Positions 19,711-30,035 of a DNA stretch of 64,000 nt are shown in pieces. The position numbers and the translations under genes are program-made. Source of the stretch: Fodinibius sp. Rm-B-1B1-1 (lineage in GTDB: Bacteria > Bacteroidota > Rhodothermia > Balneolales > Balneolaceae). The notes under the pieces are model-generated. The model did not search any database and was not told the origin of the DNA. It was given only the letters and a program-made list of their open reading frames with translations. Position 1 is the first letter of the stretch. Every line of letters starts with the position of its first letter. The stretch lies in the NCBI RefSeq assembly GCF_038594945.1, contig NZ_JBCFYD010000002.1, positions 1,364,001 through 1,428,000 on the forward strand, given 5' to 3'.

Positions 19711-22700
19711 CTAAAAATCTAAGCCAATGGTTATATAGTGGATAGGATCGCTGTCAAATCCGCCACGATAGTATGGCCAACCTACATCGTAACGAAGCGG
19801 AAATCCAAACAAAATTGTTCGCAGACCAAATCCCGCTCCCATTAAGATATCACCATCATTAGCCGGGACATTAAATGTGCCATTCCCTGTATCAACTTGA
19901 CGTTGTGTTCTTTTACTCACCCGAAAATCAAGGTCACTCTCATTGAGTACCTCTTCGTCACGATTTCCAGCTTGATTACGATATTCAAAGACTACATCCT
20001 GTCCCCAAGCCATACCGGCATCCCAGAAAGCGACTCCTGTTAGGTTATACAGTGGCAAAATGGGAATAGGTCCGGGTAGTATAGCTGCAAACAGTGGAAA
20101 GCGGAACTCCGCGTTCATCAAAGAAAACCGATCACCATAGATCGAATTATAGGGATGCCCTCGTAACGGCAGCGCGGGTAAGGTGAAAAATGTACTGCCA
20201 AAACGGTCGGAAGGAATACTTCGTCCCGAATATCGCGCATTAATCCATCCAAGCATACCCCCCATAAAGAAGGTCTGCGCATCTCGTCCAAAAGAAGCTG
20301 CTCCCGAACCACGAAATGCTAATGAATATCGGGATCCCAAATTAAAATACTTCCGGTAGTCGCCCAGTATAGAAGCAAACTGTAAAGTCTCATTCGTGAT
20401 GGGCGGACTCCCTGTTAAACTAATTGAATAACGCGACCCTCCGGCGGGAGCCAAATAACCGGGGAGCGTTTTATCACTGGTGTAAACAATCTGCGGATAT
20501 GCAAAAGAGGTTGATTCATTTTGAGTAATATCAGCATAAGCAACGCTGTAGTCCTGGGCTACCCCAATCATCGAGATTCCGGCATCAATACGGCGAAATT
20601 TATCAATAGGATATTGCATGTTCACCCCACCCCCAAACGAGCGAAAGCGATATAACTGGCCGGAAAAATCCTGGAAGTTGTTAGCATTATGAAAAAAGGT
20701 AAACTGCCAGTTTGTCCTGTTTTCTAAATACGCATATTGCAAGAAATAGGTACTATTTCTCAAATCCAGGTTCAAATTCGTACCAAATGCAATTTGATGG
20801 TTCCCTAAAAGGTCACTGAACTGTATCTGGGTAATACCATACGTTCCATATGAGGTGGATATATTTCCGCCTGCATAAATAATATCGGTACTGAAACGCA
20901 GGCGATATTCTTGCGGAATATATCGTCCATCCTCGGTCCGATTTCCTTCAAGGTTAAATTTTGCCTCATCCATGTATTCAGCCACAAAAGCCGTGTCTTC
21001 TTCTACCGAAGAGTCAAATACATAATTACGAAAATCAAAATTATCACCCTCTTCTTGCTCGGTAGTATCTTGGACCGTTGCCATCGTATCTTGCACAGTT
21101 GCACTCGTATCTACGATCGCCTCTTTGGGTTCCGGATCAACTTGAGAAGCAACAGCATCTGTCAAGCTTGTTTGGCTTAATGGCTCCTTCGTAAGCATAT
21201 TTTGGACATATCTTGTAGCCGGCACACGCTCACCTTGTGATTCCTGTGCCCGTCGTTTCGCCCATTGGTTGGGCTCCAAAGGCTGATCCTTAATGCGACT
21301 TAACGGCGATTGAATCATAAAAATATCCAATGCCCCTTCATTAATCGAATTCACCGCTAACCGACTGGCATCAGCACTAATTGACATCTGCATAACTCCA
21401 GTTTGCAGATCCGTTATGGGCGATGAAGTTCGATCCTCTAAATTCATCAAATAAACGTTGGGGATACCGTTTTCATCAGAAATATAAAAGAGTTTTCCAT
21501 CTCTGCTTGTCGCCGGCTGGTTTTCATTCCACTGAGGCGTTTTCGTAAGGCGATCAGCCCGGGCATTACCAATCTTTACCGCGTAAATATCTGAGCTATA
21601 TATATCCTCGCTCATCAACAGCCGGGACGTATTTTTTACATTATTCAGACGGACATTGTCACCTCGGTGCGATACAAAATAGATCGTTTCAGAATCAGCC
21701 CCCCAAGCCGGTTCGTAATCAGAATACACATCATTCGTTACGTTACTAAACTCCTGCGTTTGCAGATTGTAGACATAAATATCTTTGTTGGGACCAATAT
21801 TACCGTCAAACGTAATTTTATTTCCATCTGGTGACCACGCTACTGAACCGATCGCATCCACTTTGGGAAAACGAACCATCTGCACTTTACCTGTTTCATA
21901 ATCGACAATGGCTAAGTTATCATTCCCTTTTGATTTTGTAGAAAGCGCAATTTTTCGTCCATCAGGGGACCAGGTCAAGTTGGGATTCAAAATATTCAAC
22001 TCTTCAAAGTTGATGTTATCTTCTCCCTTAATAAGCGTCTTAATCTTTTCGCCGGTGATTGCACTAATAACCACAACATCAAAATAGCCACGCTTATTGG
22101 TGATCATTGCTATTTTATCGCCTTGGGGAGATACAGCGGGACTGGTATTATATGATCCTGATTTGCCACGTTCTGTCACATGATCCGCAAACGAAGTGAT
22201 ATCTTCGCGATTGGCTACCTCCGGTAAATACCGTTTGCGATAAAAATCTTGCCAACGTTTTGACAATTCCTCAAGGCTTAACCCAAGGGTTCTTTGAATT
22301 GTAACTTCCAGGTTGCGTTGGTTATGGAGGGTCTGCATTATTTCGGTAATCTTGGGACGACCATATTCTTCTGCAATATAGTTCCATACCGACTGACCTC
22401 CTCGATAAGCAAAATATCCCCCTAACCGATTTATTGGCGGTAAGTAATTATTGATCGTGGCATCACGAATCCACATATCGGTATTCGTATCCCAACCAAG
22501 AGAGGTATACTCGGCCATACCTTCGTTAAACCAAAGTGGAATTTGCAACGCATTCCCGCTCAGTCGCGACTGAACATTACCGCCATAAAACATGTCATTT
22601 ATTACGGCGTGTTCGAGCTCATGATGCAGGGTACTTCTGAACTCTGCATAGTTCCCATTGAAAGGCATCGTAATCCGGTTTTTATAGGCATCAGTAACTC

Positions 22701-23061
22701 CACCAATACCCTCGGCATCAACCGGTAACGGCACTACATTTGTTTGAGAGAAATCATTATGAGAATCATAAATAATAACTTGAATACGATCTGCAATTTC
22801 GTGATCAAAATCTTCACTCAGCTGTTGAAGGGCCGCCTCCATGGTATAGGCGGTAAAGTTAGCCAAATCATAATTTTTAGTCTGGTAATAGTATATATCA
22901 AAATGCTCTGACTGTATGTACTTCCACTTAAAGTCATTGTACTGAACCCTGTTTTTACCGAAGGAAAAATACTGGGCTTGAGCCTCGTTTATAATTCCTC
23001 CGATAAAGATGCCGAGGAACAGAAATACAGTAAATCGCCGAACAAATTGAGAAAATTGCAT
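19711..23061 (-). CDS. Peptidase-MA-like domain + TolB-like beta-propeller + outer-membrane barrel protein
   Basis: A 1116-residue exported protein with three parts. After a signal peptide (cleavage near EAQAQ, about 28-30) comes a gluzincin-like domain. It has HExxH at His147-Glu148-His151 (STLHHELEHAVINDM) and a second motif WFNEGMAEYTS around 177-186, whose Glu would be the third zinc ligand. From about 290 to 640 runs a WD40/TolB/DPP-IV-type propeller with repeated LTWSPDGRKIA, VAWSPDGNKITF and PAWGADSETIYF blades. A charged linker (about 640-720) leads to a beta-rich C-terminus ending in PIHYITIGLDF, with terminal Phe as in Omp85/BamA-like barrels. Function is unknown; predicted location is the outer membrane with the peptidase and propeller in the periplasm. 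It starts 20 bases after rnr and closes the aroK-aroB-tamB-rnr run. Confidence 0.85.
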   Translation of the reverse strand: MQFSQFVRRFTVFLFLGIFIGGIINEAQAQYFSFGKNRVQYNDFKWKYIQSEHFDIYYYQTKNYDLANFTAYTMEAALQQLSEDFDHEIADRIQVIIYDSHNDFSQTNVVPLPVDAEGIGGVTDAYKNRITMPFNGNYAEFRSTLHHELEHAVINDMFYGGNVQSRLSGNALQIPLWFNEGMAEYTSLGWDTNTDMWIRDATINNYLPPINRLGGYFAYRGGQSVWNYIAEEYGRPKITEIMQTLHNQRNLEVTIQRTLGLSLEELSKRWQDFYRKRYLPEVANREDITSFADHVTERGKSGSYNTSPAVSPQGDKIAMITNKRGYFDVVVISAITGEKIKTLIKGEDNINFEELNILNPNLTWSPDGRKIALSTKSKGNDNLAIVDYETGKVQMVRFPKVDAIGSVAWSPDGNKITFDGNIGPNKDIYVYNLQTQEFSNVTNDVYSDYEPAWGADSETIYFVSHRGDNVRLNNVKNTSRLLMSEDIYSSDIYAVKIGNARADRLTKTPQWNENQPATSRDGKLFYISDENGIPNVYLMNLEDRTSSPITDLQTGVMQMSISADASRLAVNSINEGALDIFMIQSPLSRIKDQPLEPNQWAKRRAQESQGERVPATRYVQNMLTKEPLSQTSLTDAVASQVDPEPKEAIVDTSATVQDTMATVQDTTEQEEGDNFDFRNYVFDSSVEEDTAFVAEYMDEAKFNLEGNRTEDGRYIPQEYRLRFSTDIIYAGGNISTSYGTYGITQIQFSDLLGNHQIAFGTNLNLDLRNSTYFLQYAYLENRTNWQFTFFHNANNFQDFSGQLYRFRSFGGGVNMQYPIDKFRRIDAGISMIGVAQDYSVAYADITQNESTSFAYPQIVYTSDKTLPGYLAPAGGSRYSISLTGSPPITNETLQFASILGDYRKYFNLGSRYSLAFRGSGAASFGRDAQTFFMGGMLGWINARYSGRSIPSDRFGSTFFTLPALPLRGHPYNSIYGDRFSLMNAEFRFPLFAAILPGPIPILPLYNLTGVAFWDAGMAWGQDVVFEYRNQAGNRDEEVLNESDLDFRVSKRTQRQVDTGNGTFNVPANDGDILMGAGFGLRTILFGFPLRYDVGWPYYRGGFDSDPIHYITIGLDF

Positions 23062-23081
23062 ATCTATATCTTAAGATTTAA

Positions 23082-25253
23082 TTAACTGCCATCATCAACC
23101 AGCTTAAGATCAATCTGTCGTGCCTTTAGATCTGTATTAACGACTTTAACACGAATTTCTTTCCCCAGCTGATATTTTTTACCATGATTTTTTCCAACCA
23201 AACAATGACGTTGCTCATCATACTCATAATAATCATCATCAAGATCACTTACACGAACCATTCCTTCGCAATGGATATCTTTTAAATCCACAAAAATACC
23301 GCTATCCATTACACCACTGATAACACCCTCAAAATCTTCACCAAGGTGTTCGCTCAGATATTCGACCTGTTTCAATTTCACAGAATCACGTTCGGCATCG
23401 ATTGCCGCCCGTTCTCGTTCACTACAATGTGAACCCAACTGTTTAAGTTCATTATATGTATAACTGGGTTTCCCAGAAAGATAACTTTTTAGCAATCGGT
23501 GTACCAGTACATCAGGATAACGTCGTATGGGACTCGTAAAGTGTGCATAATTTTTAAACCCTAAGCCGAAGTGTCCAATATTATCCGGACTGTATTCCGC
23601 CTTCGACATAGCACGGAGCATCAGGTCATTGATGGTCATTTCGAGCGATGTATCCTCGATTTGTTCAAGAAGCACATTTATAGCTTTCGAACTTACTGTA
23701 GGACTATCAATATGGAAGTTAATTCCAATCGGCTTCACATTTTCTTCGATATTTTTGAGCTTATCCAGATCGGGCTGATCGTGGATACGATATAAAAACG
23801 GAAACAGATCTTTCGATTTTTCCTTATTTGATTCCTTGCGTTTATCTTCGATGTATTTTGCCACCGTTCGATTCGCCATCAGCATGCATTCTTCAATGAG
23901 ACGATGTGCAAACAATCGTTTTTTGAGTTTTACATCAATCGGCTTCCCATTTTCATCCAGTACAAATTTAGGCTCGGGCGTCTCAAAATTGATACTTCCC
24001 TCCCGAAAACGCTTATCAAGAAGTACATGAGCTAACTTCGCTGCAGTCTGAATCTGCTGCGAAAACTTATGATTCTTGCCATCAATAATTTCTTGTGCCT
24101 CCTCATACGTAAAGCGCCGGTTCGAATGGATCACCGTCTCTTCAATTGAATAGTCTACCAACTTACCGTTGGGAGCAATCTCCATAAAACAGCTAAATGC
24201 CAGCTTATCCTCCTTGGGATTAAGGCTACACACATCATTACTGAGCACTTCCGGCAGCATCGGGATTACGCGATCTACCAAATACACGCTTGTTGCACGA
24301 TTTATCGCCTCTTCATCAAGCACCGTGTTACGAGGCAAGTAATGCGTTACATCCGCAATATGGACGCCCAAATAATAGTTACCGTTATCCAACATTTTAA
24401 TGCTCAGTCCGTCGTCAAAATCCTTGGCCGTGTCGGGATCAATGGTAAGTACCACCTCGTCCCGCATATCGCGCCGGCGGGTAATTTCTTGCTGGGTAAT
24501 TTCCCGGTCGATATCATCTGCAAACTCTTGGACTTCATCAGGGAAACCAGCTTTTATCTGGTTTTCAGCCAAAATGGATAGCAGGTTAGCATCGTTCGTT
24601 CCTTCTTTACCAAGAACTTCAACAATTTTGGCCTCCGGTAGTGATTTGGGATGCACCCAATCTACCAATTCAAATACCACTTTTTCGCCGGGCTGGGCAT
24701 CACCGATGTTATTGGGGAGCACAAAAAACTCAATATGAGCCGATTTTTCATCAGGCTCGATAACATAGTTCTGTTTGCCCTGCTTTTTTAGAATACCGAC
24801 GAAAATATTTCGTCCGCGTTCAACAATATTAACAACTTTTCCTTCCTGGCGACTTTTTCGTCCTTTCTTGCGAAGAAGCTGAACTTCTACGGTGTCATCC
24901 TGCAAAGCCGTCCCCAAATGTTTCGAGGGGACACGAATATCTTCATCATATCCATCAGCAATTAGATAACCCGTACCGCGTCGGCTGATATCTATTTTGC
25001 CGACTACCGTATTTTTATCGCTCCGATTATTGTCACTTCCATTGGGAGAAAGCTGTATGGCTCCTCCCTTTCTTTTGATGATCAGGTTTCGATCATACAA
25101 ACTGTTAATAGCATCTTTAAGACGCTGATTATCTTTCTTACCGTTCACTCTCAAAATATTTTGCAGAACTTCGAATGGCAGCTGTGCCTCCGGATTATTC
25201 TGCAAGATATCGAGAATAATATCTTCAAATGTTTCTTTCTTACTTTTCTTCAT
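23082..25253 (-). CDS. rnr: Ribonuclease R
   Basis: Processive 3'-5' exoribonuclease of the RNB family that degrades structured RNA in the cytoplasm. Domain order: N-terminal winged helix (DIILDILQNNPEAQLPFEVL), cold-shock OB folds (TGYLIADGYDEDIRVPSKHL), RNB catalytic domain with the metal-binding DPDTAKDFDDGLSI and the SYTYNELKQLGSHCSERERAA helix, then an S1 domain (GVISGVMDSGIFVDLKDIHC). It ends shortly after S1, without the long Lys-rich tail of E. coli RNase R. ATG at 25253 gives 723 residues; a TTG immediately upstream is possible. It lies between tamB and the barrel-protein gene on the same strand. Confidence 0.96.
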   Translation of the reverse strand: MKKSKKETFEDIILDILQNNPEAQLPFEVLQNILRVNGKKDNQRLKDAINSLYDRNLIIKRKGGAIQLSPNGSDNNRSDKNTVVGKIDISRRGTGYLIADGYDEDIRVPSKHLGTALQDDTVEVQLLRKKGRKSRQEGKVVNIVERGRNIFVGILKKQGKQNYVIEPDEKSAHIEFFVLPNNIGDAQPGEKVVFELVDWVHPKSLPEAKIVEVLGKEGTNDANLLSILAENQIKAGFPDEVQEFADDIDREITQQEITRRRDMRDEVVLTIDPDTAKDFDDGLSIKMLDNGNYYLGVHIADVTHYLPRNTVLDEEAINRATSVYLVDRVIPMLPEVLSNDVCSLNPKEDKLAFSCFMEIAPNGKLVDYSIEETVIHSNRRFTYEEAQEIIDGKNHKFSQQIQTAAKLAHVLLDKRFREGSINFETPEPKFVLDENGKPIDVKLKKRLFAHRLIEECMLMANRTVAKYIEDKRKESNKEKSKDLFPFLYRIHDQPDLDKLKNIEENVKPIGINFHIDSPTVSSKAINVLLEQIEDTSLEMTINDLMLRAMSKAEYSPDNIGHFGLGFKNYAHFTSPIRRYPDVLVHRLLKSYLSGKPSYTYNELKQLGSHCSERERAAIDAERDSVKLKQVEYLSEHLGEDFEGVISGVMDSGIFVDLKDIHCEGMVRVSDLDDDYYEYDEQRHCLVGKNHGKKYQLGKEIRVKVVNTDLKARQIDLKLVDDGS

Positions 25254-25324
25254 CAATTATATCTAATAAAACGTTATAAAAAATTCGTACTTCTTTAATT
25301 CTTCAGTTATTCAACAAAAAATTC

Positions 25325-28300
25325 TTATTCATTGTTTTCGGAGTTTTTATCGCTCCCAAAAATTCCGCTAAATACAGCTTTAATACGACTGACTAATTCT
25401 TGCCAGGTATTAAACTGTACTCTCGACTCAAGCCCTAATCCATCCACATAAGGCGTTACATCTCCTGCCTGTGGGCTGGTTGCCTGCACGCCATTAAGAG
25501 CTTGATCCTGTCGGTGGAAAGCTGTCAGTGACAATCCTCTTCTGATTCGGTACGTTGCATTTAAATCTCCAATACGATCTCCGGGATTATTTTGCTCACC
25601 GGATCCTGTTATTTGTCCTTCTCTTCGCAAAATCAGTCGGTCATTATAAAGTCGTAAAGCAATACCTAAATCCACCTCGTTATAGGCATTCAAGTTAAAA
25701 TCAATATCCAATCGGCTTACATCACTATTTAGTAATGTATTTATTTGGTTTGATAATAACGAACTCACCTGATTTGATAGCAGTGGATTTAAATACGTAG
25801 AACCACGCGCTAAATTTTGACTAAGTTCAGCCGTTCCACTGCCAATACCTTGTGTGGGGATAAATTGCCCCGTAAACAGAATACTGGTTGCCTGTAATAG
25901 CTTCTGCTGCTCATCCCTGTTAATTTGATTAATCGTATATTGCAACGTAGAGTTTGAGGAGAGATCTATTGTGGAAGGAAGCCTAAAATAGTAATTATTT
26001 TCGACACTATTAAGTGTACCTGTTATTTCCACGATAAGTTCGATAGGAACCTGTTGGCCGCCATTTTGATTTTGATCACTAAGCCCTCCCTCACTTATCA
26101 AGGTAGATACATTGGGGCGGGCATTATAAATAGCGCTGATATTAAGCCGTGCATTATCGGGGGGGCCTTCCCAAACAATGGTTCCCCCTTCCTCGAGCTG
26201 AAGTCTGCGACTGATAATTTCCCCGGTTACAAACTGGTAGGTCCCACCATTAATATTGTACTGTCCAAACATCTGTACGTCTTGATCTTGCATAGTAATG
26301 CGAAGCTGTCCAGTACCCTGGGCTGTCAACACATCTCCAATTACGGGATCAAAGATAAGATCAACCGTTACATTTTCAGGAGCCTCAAACTGTAAATCCA
26401 GATCAAAACGCTCGGTAAATGTCATCTCTTCAAGCGCCTGTTCGAGGGCCTCCTCAGTACGTTGCGATTGATTAGATGTGCTTTCGATAGCAGATTGCGA
26501 CTTCTTGAAGACTTCGTCGAAAGAGTCTACAAATTGAATAAATTTACCGCTTTCCTGCAGCTCCGTTTCCTCTAACAGGGGAATAGATATATGCGAATTG
26601 TTGGTAACCTGTACCGGGTTGGAGGTCCGCATATAGACATCGGTATTAGACCCCGAAAGCCGTACCAATCCTGTGCCTGAAACGTTTCCATAGAAAGGTA
26701 TATCAGGATCCATATTATTGTTGAGGAACTGAAGCCGGTTCATTTCTAAAGAAAGGTCCAGATACGTGATGGGATCAAAATCATTAAGGTCAACAGTACC
26801 CCATACTGTGCCGGTTCCACCCTTGGTATCCATAACATTCAGCGAATCCAGAACTACCCCTTCATCCCTGTTAAACTGCACCGGACCGCTCACAAAATAG
26901 TTGGTATTCAAAAACTGGGGACGTACAAAAACATTTTCGGTCTGGAACTGAGAGCCAAAGTCGTAATCCTCTAAGTTACCGGTAATATAGCCCGTTCCTG
27001 AAGCTTGCCCCTCCATCTCGGCAAAAACGTTTTCTGCAATTACCGCCAAGAACCAAAGGTCAACCTGATCAAAATCGGCATCAAAATGATATACCGTATC
27101 CTGTTGTACATTAGGGTCAGGCGTCACAAAATATCCATCGAGCCTGATATCCTGACCAATACCATCATTGCGCTCCAAATAATCCTCGTATTTCGTACTA
27201 TCGGTAACAACATCAATCTGGGTATCAAATCGCTGTCTATCCGAATTATATTGACTACTAAAACGAACATCCCCAACCATACGGTTATTCATCTGGAACC
27301 GATTAACATTTAAATCGCCCTGTATAGTAGGTTGCTGTGTTAAGGATTTGGTTATTAATTTCCCATTTAAGATACCGGCGAAATCGATCTTGCCTTTGAT
27401 GAGATCTGATATTCTGCTAAGATTAATATCACGCAGCGTGTAGGTTAACGAATCTGCCCGATCGGGACTGAGACTTCCCTGGAGACGAAAATATTCGTTG
27501 TTGTTTTCAAAACTAAATTGATTAAAGTCCACTTCACCGGATCGGTGATAGGTAAATGATGGCACCTGCTCGTTGGTCCAGGCATACGTATTATTGCCTA
27601 AATAAAAATCACGGATGGAAACATAAATGGCACTGTCAGCAATACTTGATTCCAGTGTCATATTAAATTCTGCATCATCCGAAATTCGTCCCACCTGTTG
27701 GTTAAAATAAACCGAATCTTGCTTAACGGCTAAATCAAGGGAAAGAGAATCGAAATCAACCGATTCTGTTTCCAGCCGTAATACATCCGCTTCCCAATCA
27801 AATGTTGAAAATTCTTGCAGTCTACGATCACTCCTTACACTGGCCGTAAACTGGGTAGTGGCATCATTAAAACTAAAACTGTTGTATTGCGCGGTATCGG
27901 CGGCCATTTTTGCAGAGAACAACAAACGAGTGCCATCCGTATTAACATTAAATGAAATATCAGAATCGGCATACAAAGATGGGAATTGGGGGAAATATCG
28001 ATTTATTAATCCCAAATCTTTCGTTTCTATCGTTCCATCAACTACTACATTCTTATTGCCGGGGGGATTAACTGAAAAAGAAGTATCGGCAGGTTCAGTC
28101 ATCGTAATTTCCGACTTGAACTGCTCTGTAAGATGACGACTCCAAAACCGCACTTGCGCAAGAACATCAGCAGGAGTTACCTCTCCGCTTATATTAAGAT
28201 CTAATAACGAACTCGTTAACCGGAATTGCCGCGTAGATGCATCTGGAGAATTTAAATCCATATACAGCTGGTGAGCCCGCACCGTATCACCCGCAATAAC

Positions 28301-30022
28301 AGATGGATTAATATCGAGATTAGCCCTTCCCTGGATGCGTTCTGTATTCAGTCCCTGGGTTTCTATATTATAATCAAAATTGAGGCTCGTTTGTGCTATT
28401 GTGTTTGCTGGGAAAAAATCAGCCAGATTTATATTAGTGGCATCTCCCCGGACCAATAGCTTAGGATCATCCGGGTTAAAATCGGCCGATATAGAACCTG
28501 AAAACTTTTCATTGCCATTACGATAGAAATACTTTTGGTTCCAAACTTTATTGGACAATGTGGAATTAAGCATTAGTTCCTCGAACTGGTGGTCTCCAAT
28601 CAAACTATTTGTTAACGAGAAACGTAGCTCAGATTCAGCTTTGGCCAGAGTAAACTCCTCTCCTTCAAATTCAGCTTCGCCCGTTAGCGAAGTGGTATCA
28701 ATACGCCCGGTAAAAAAGGGACTTATATCTACTGAATCTACTGATACAGTGCCCCGGTAACGATAGGGACGCACCAGCTGGGTTTCTCCCTTCAACGCAA
28801 TATCTCCCAAGGTACTGGATATATCGAAATCAGCATTCACATTTTCTAAACTCCCTTTTGCATGCCCATTAATAGTCAAACTTTGAAGGGCTTCATTATT
28901 GGGGATAGCTAATGTATCTAACAATGCAGACAGGTCTTGATTACGTAAATTCAACCCTTCGAAATATAAATCATACGACAACTGCCGAGGAGTTATAACA
29001 TTTTGCACCAATCCGTTAATATTGACATAACTTTCTCCAATACCCAGCTCTGCCCGGTCAACCCAAAGAGAATCAGCTGATCCCTCGGTGCGAAATTCCA
29101 GACTCAGCGGCTCCTTAATATCAGGCACTTTTGCAATAAGATCGCGCAAGTCTCCAAGAAAAACTTCATCCGATTGAATATCCAAATCGTATGACGCCTC
29201 CGTTAATTGCCCCGTAATATCAGGCTCAAGAATATTAACGCCATCAATTTCACCATTAAAGATAAGCTGAGAATTACCAAGGGTCAGATAAAATGAATTA
29301 AACTCCAAAAACCGCTCATCATTATACAACTGACCGTAAACATTCAGGTTATCGACTTGTAGATTTTCGGGCCGGGCACTAAATGACTCAATATCAAGAT
29401 ACCGCTGATTAGCACTCCAATCCACAAATAATGTCGTATTCAAGTTATTGAGCGAAAAGTTAATAGGCAGATTTCCTATTTGATGCTCTTTCGTTTCTGC
29501 TTCCAAATGCACCTCTCCATCCGTTATCTGCACTTGAGGGGCTATAATTTCAACTCGTTCTAATAAATTATTTATCCCCGAAGCCGAACGCTTTTTTGCA
29601 TTGGGTCTGCGTTCGAGAAATACCAACCGACCGTTCTCATCAGACGTAAGATGAACTTCCGGCTGCTGCATCGAAAATCCCACAATGGTAAGCTTATTTT
29701 GCAGCAATCCCCATACATCAACCCGGCTGTCGATCTGATTAATAGCCAGCAATGTGTCTGCATTAACAGTATCCCCTTTCATTAAGCTCACATCATGCAA
29801 ACTTACCCAGAAAGGAAGAAATCCATCAATACCTCCAATTTCGAGTTCTGTTATATAGGTCTTCTCAATCTCCTGCTCAATCTGATTTGCTAAATAATTC
29901 TTCGTTACATCGAGCTGCAACACACCGATAACAATCCCCCCCAACAGTGCTACTAACACAAGCACGGCAAAGATAAATCTCCAAAAATATTTCCAGCTCT
30001 TATGTAACCAGCGATAAAACAC
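25325..30022 (-). CDS. tamB: TamB-like translocation and assembly module protein (DUF490)
   Basis: A 1565-residue AsmA-like protein anchored by one N-terminal helix (FWRFIFAVLVLVALLGGIVIG, about 14-34). A long periplasmic repetitive beta structure follows, thought in this family to bridge inner and outer membrane for lipid or barrel-protein delivery. The early segment LANQIEQEIEKTYITELEIGGI is typical. The C-terminal TamB domain includes GGTYQFVTGEIISRRLQLEEGG, INPDVSTLI-like strands and STLQYTINQINRDEQQK, then VDLGIALRLYNDRLILRREG. The start is a GTG at 30022; an in-frame TGA lies just upstream, so no longer form is possible. It lies 13 bases after aroB and upstream of rnr. Confidence 0.93.
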   Translation of the reverse strand: MFYRWLHKSWKYFWRFIFAVLVLVALLGGIVIGVLQLDVTKNYLANQIEQEIEKTYITELEIGGIDGFLPFWVSLHDVSLMKGDTVNADTLLAINQIDSRVDVWGLLQNKLTIVGFSMQQPEVHLTSDENGRLVFLERRPNAKKRSASGINNLLERVEIIAPQVQITDGEVHLEAETKEHQIGNLPINFSLNNLNTTLFVDWSANQRYLDIESFSARPENLQVDNLNVYGQLYNDERFLEFNSFYLTLGNSQLIFNGEIDGVNILEPDITGQLTEASYDLDIQSDEVFLGDLRDLIAKVPDIKEPLSLEFRTEGSADSLWVDRAELGIGESYVNINGLVQNVITPRQLSYDLYFEGLNLRNQDLSALLDTLAIPNNEALQSLTINGHAKGSLENVNADFDISSTLGDIALKGETQLVRPYRYRGTVSVDSVDISPFFTGRIDTTSLTGEAEFEGEEFTLAKAESELRFSLTNSLIGDHQFEELMLNSTLSNKVWNQKYFYRNGNEKFSGSISADFNPDDPKLLVRGDATNINLADFFPANTIAQTSLNFDYNIETQGLNTERIQGRANLDINPSVIAGDTVRAHQLYMDLNSPDASTRQFRLTSSLLDLNISGEVTPADVLAQVRFWSRHLTEQFKSEITMTEPADTSFSVNPPGNKNVVVDGTIETKDLGLINRYFPQFPSLYADSDISFNVNTDGTRLLFSAKMAADTAQYNSFSFNDATTQFTASVRSDRRLQEFSTFDWEADVLRLETESVDFDSLSLDLAVKQDSVYFNQQVGRISDDAEFNMTLESSIADSAIYVSIRDFYLGNNTYAWTNEQVPSFTYHRSGEVDFNQFSFENNNEYFRLQGSLSPDRADSLTYTLRDINLSRISDLIKGKIDFAGILNGKLITKSLTQQPTIQGDLNVNRFQMNNRMVGDVRFSSQYNSDRQRFDTQIDVVTDSTKYEDYLERNDGIGQDIRLDGYFVTPDPNVQQDTVYHFDADFDQVDLWFLAVIAENVFAEMEGQASGTGYITGNLEDYDFGSQFQTENVFVRPQFLNTNYFVSGPVQFNRDEGVVLDSLNVMDTKGGTGTVWGTVDLNDFDPITYLDLSLEMNRLQFLNNNMDPDIPFYGNVSGTGLVRLSGSNTDVYMRTSNPVQVTNNSHISIPLLEETELQESGKFIQFVDSFDEVFKKSQSAIESTSNQSQRTEEALEQALEEMTFTERFDLDLQFEAPENVTVDLIFDPVIGDVLTAQGTGQLRITMQDQDVQMFGQYNINGGTYQFVTGEIISRRLQLEEGGTIVWEGPPDNARLNISAIYNARPNVSTLISEGGLSDQNQNGGQQVPIELIVEITGTLNSVENNYYFRLPSTIDLSSNSTLQYTINQINRDEQQKLLQATSILFTGQFIPTQGIGSGTAELSQNLARGSTYLNPLLSNQVSSLLSNQINTLLNSDVSRLDIDFNLNAYNEVDLGIALRLYNDRLILRREGQITGSGEQNNPGDRIGDLNATYRIRRGLSLTAFHRQDQALNGVQATSPQAGDVTPYVDGLGLESRVQFNTWQELVSRIKAVFSGIFGSDKNSENNE

Positions 30023-30035
30023 GTACGCTCAATAA

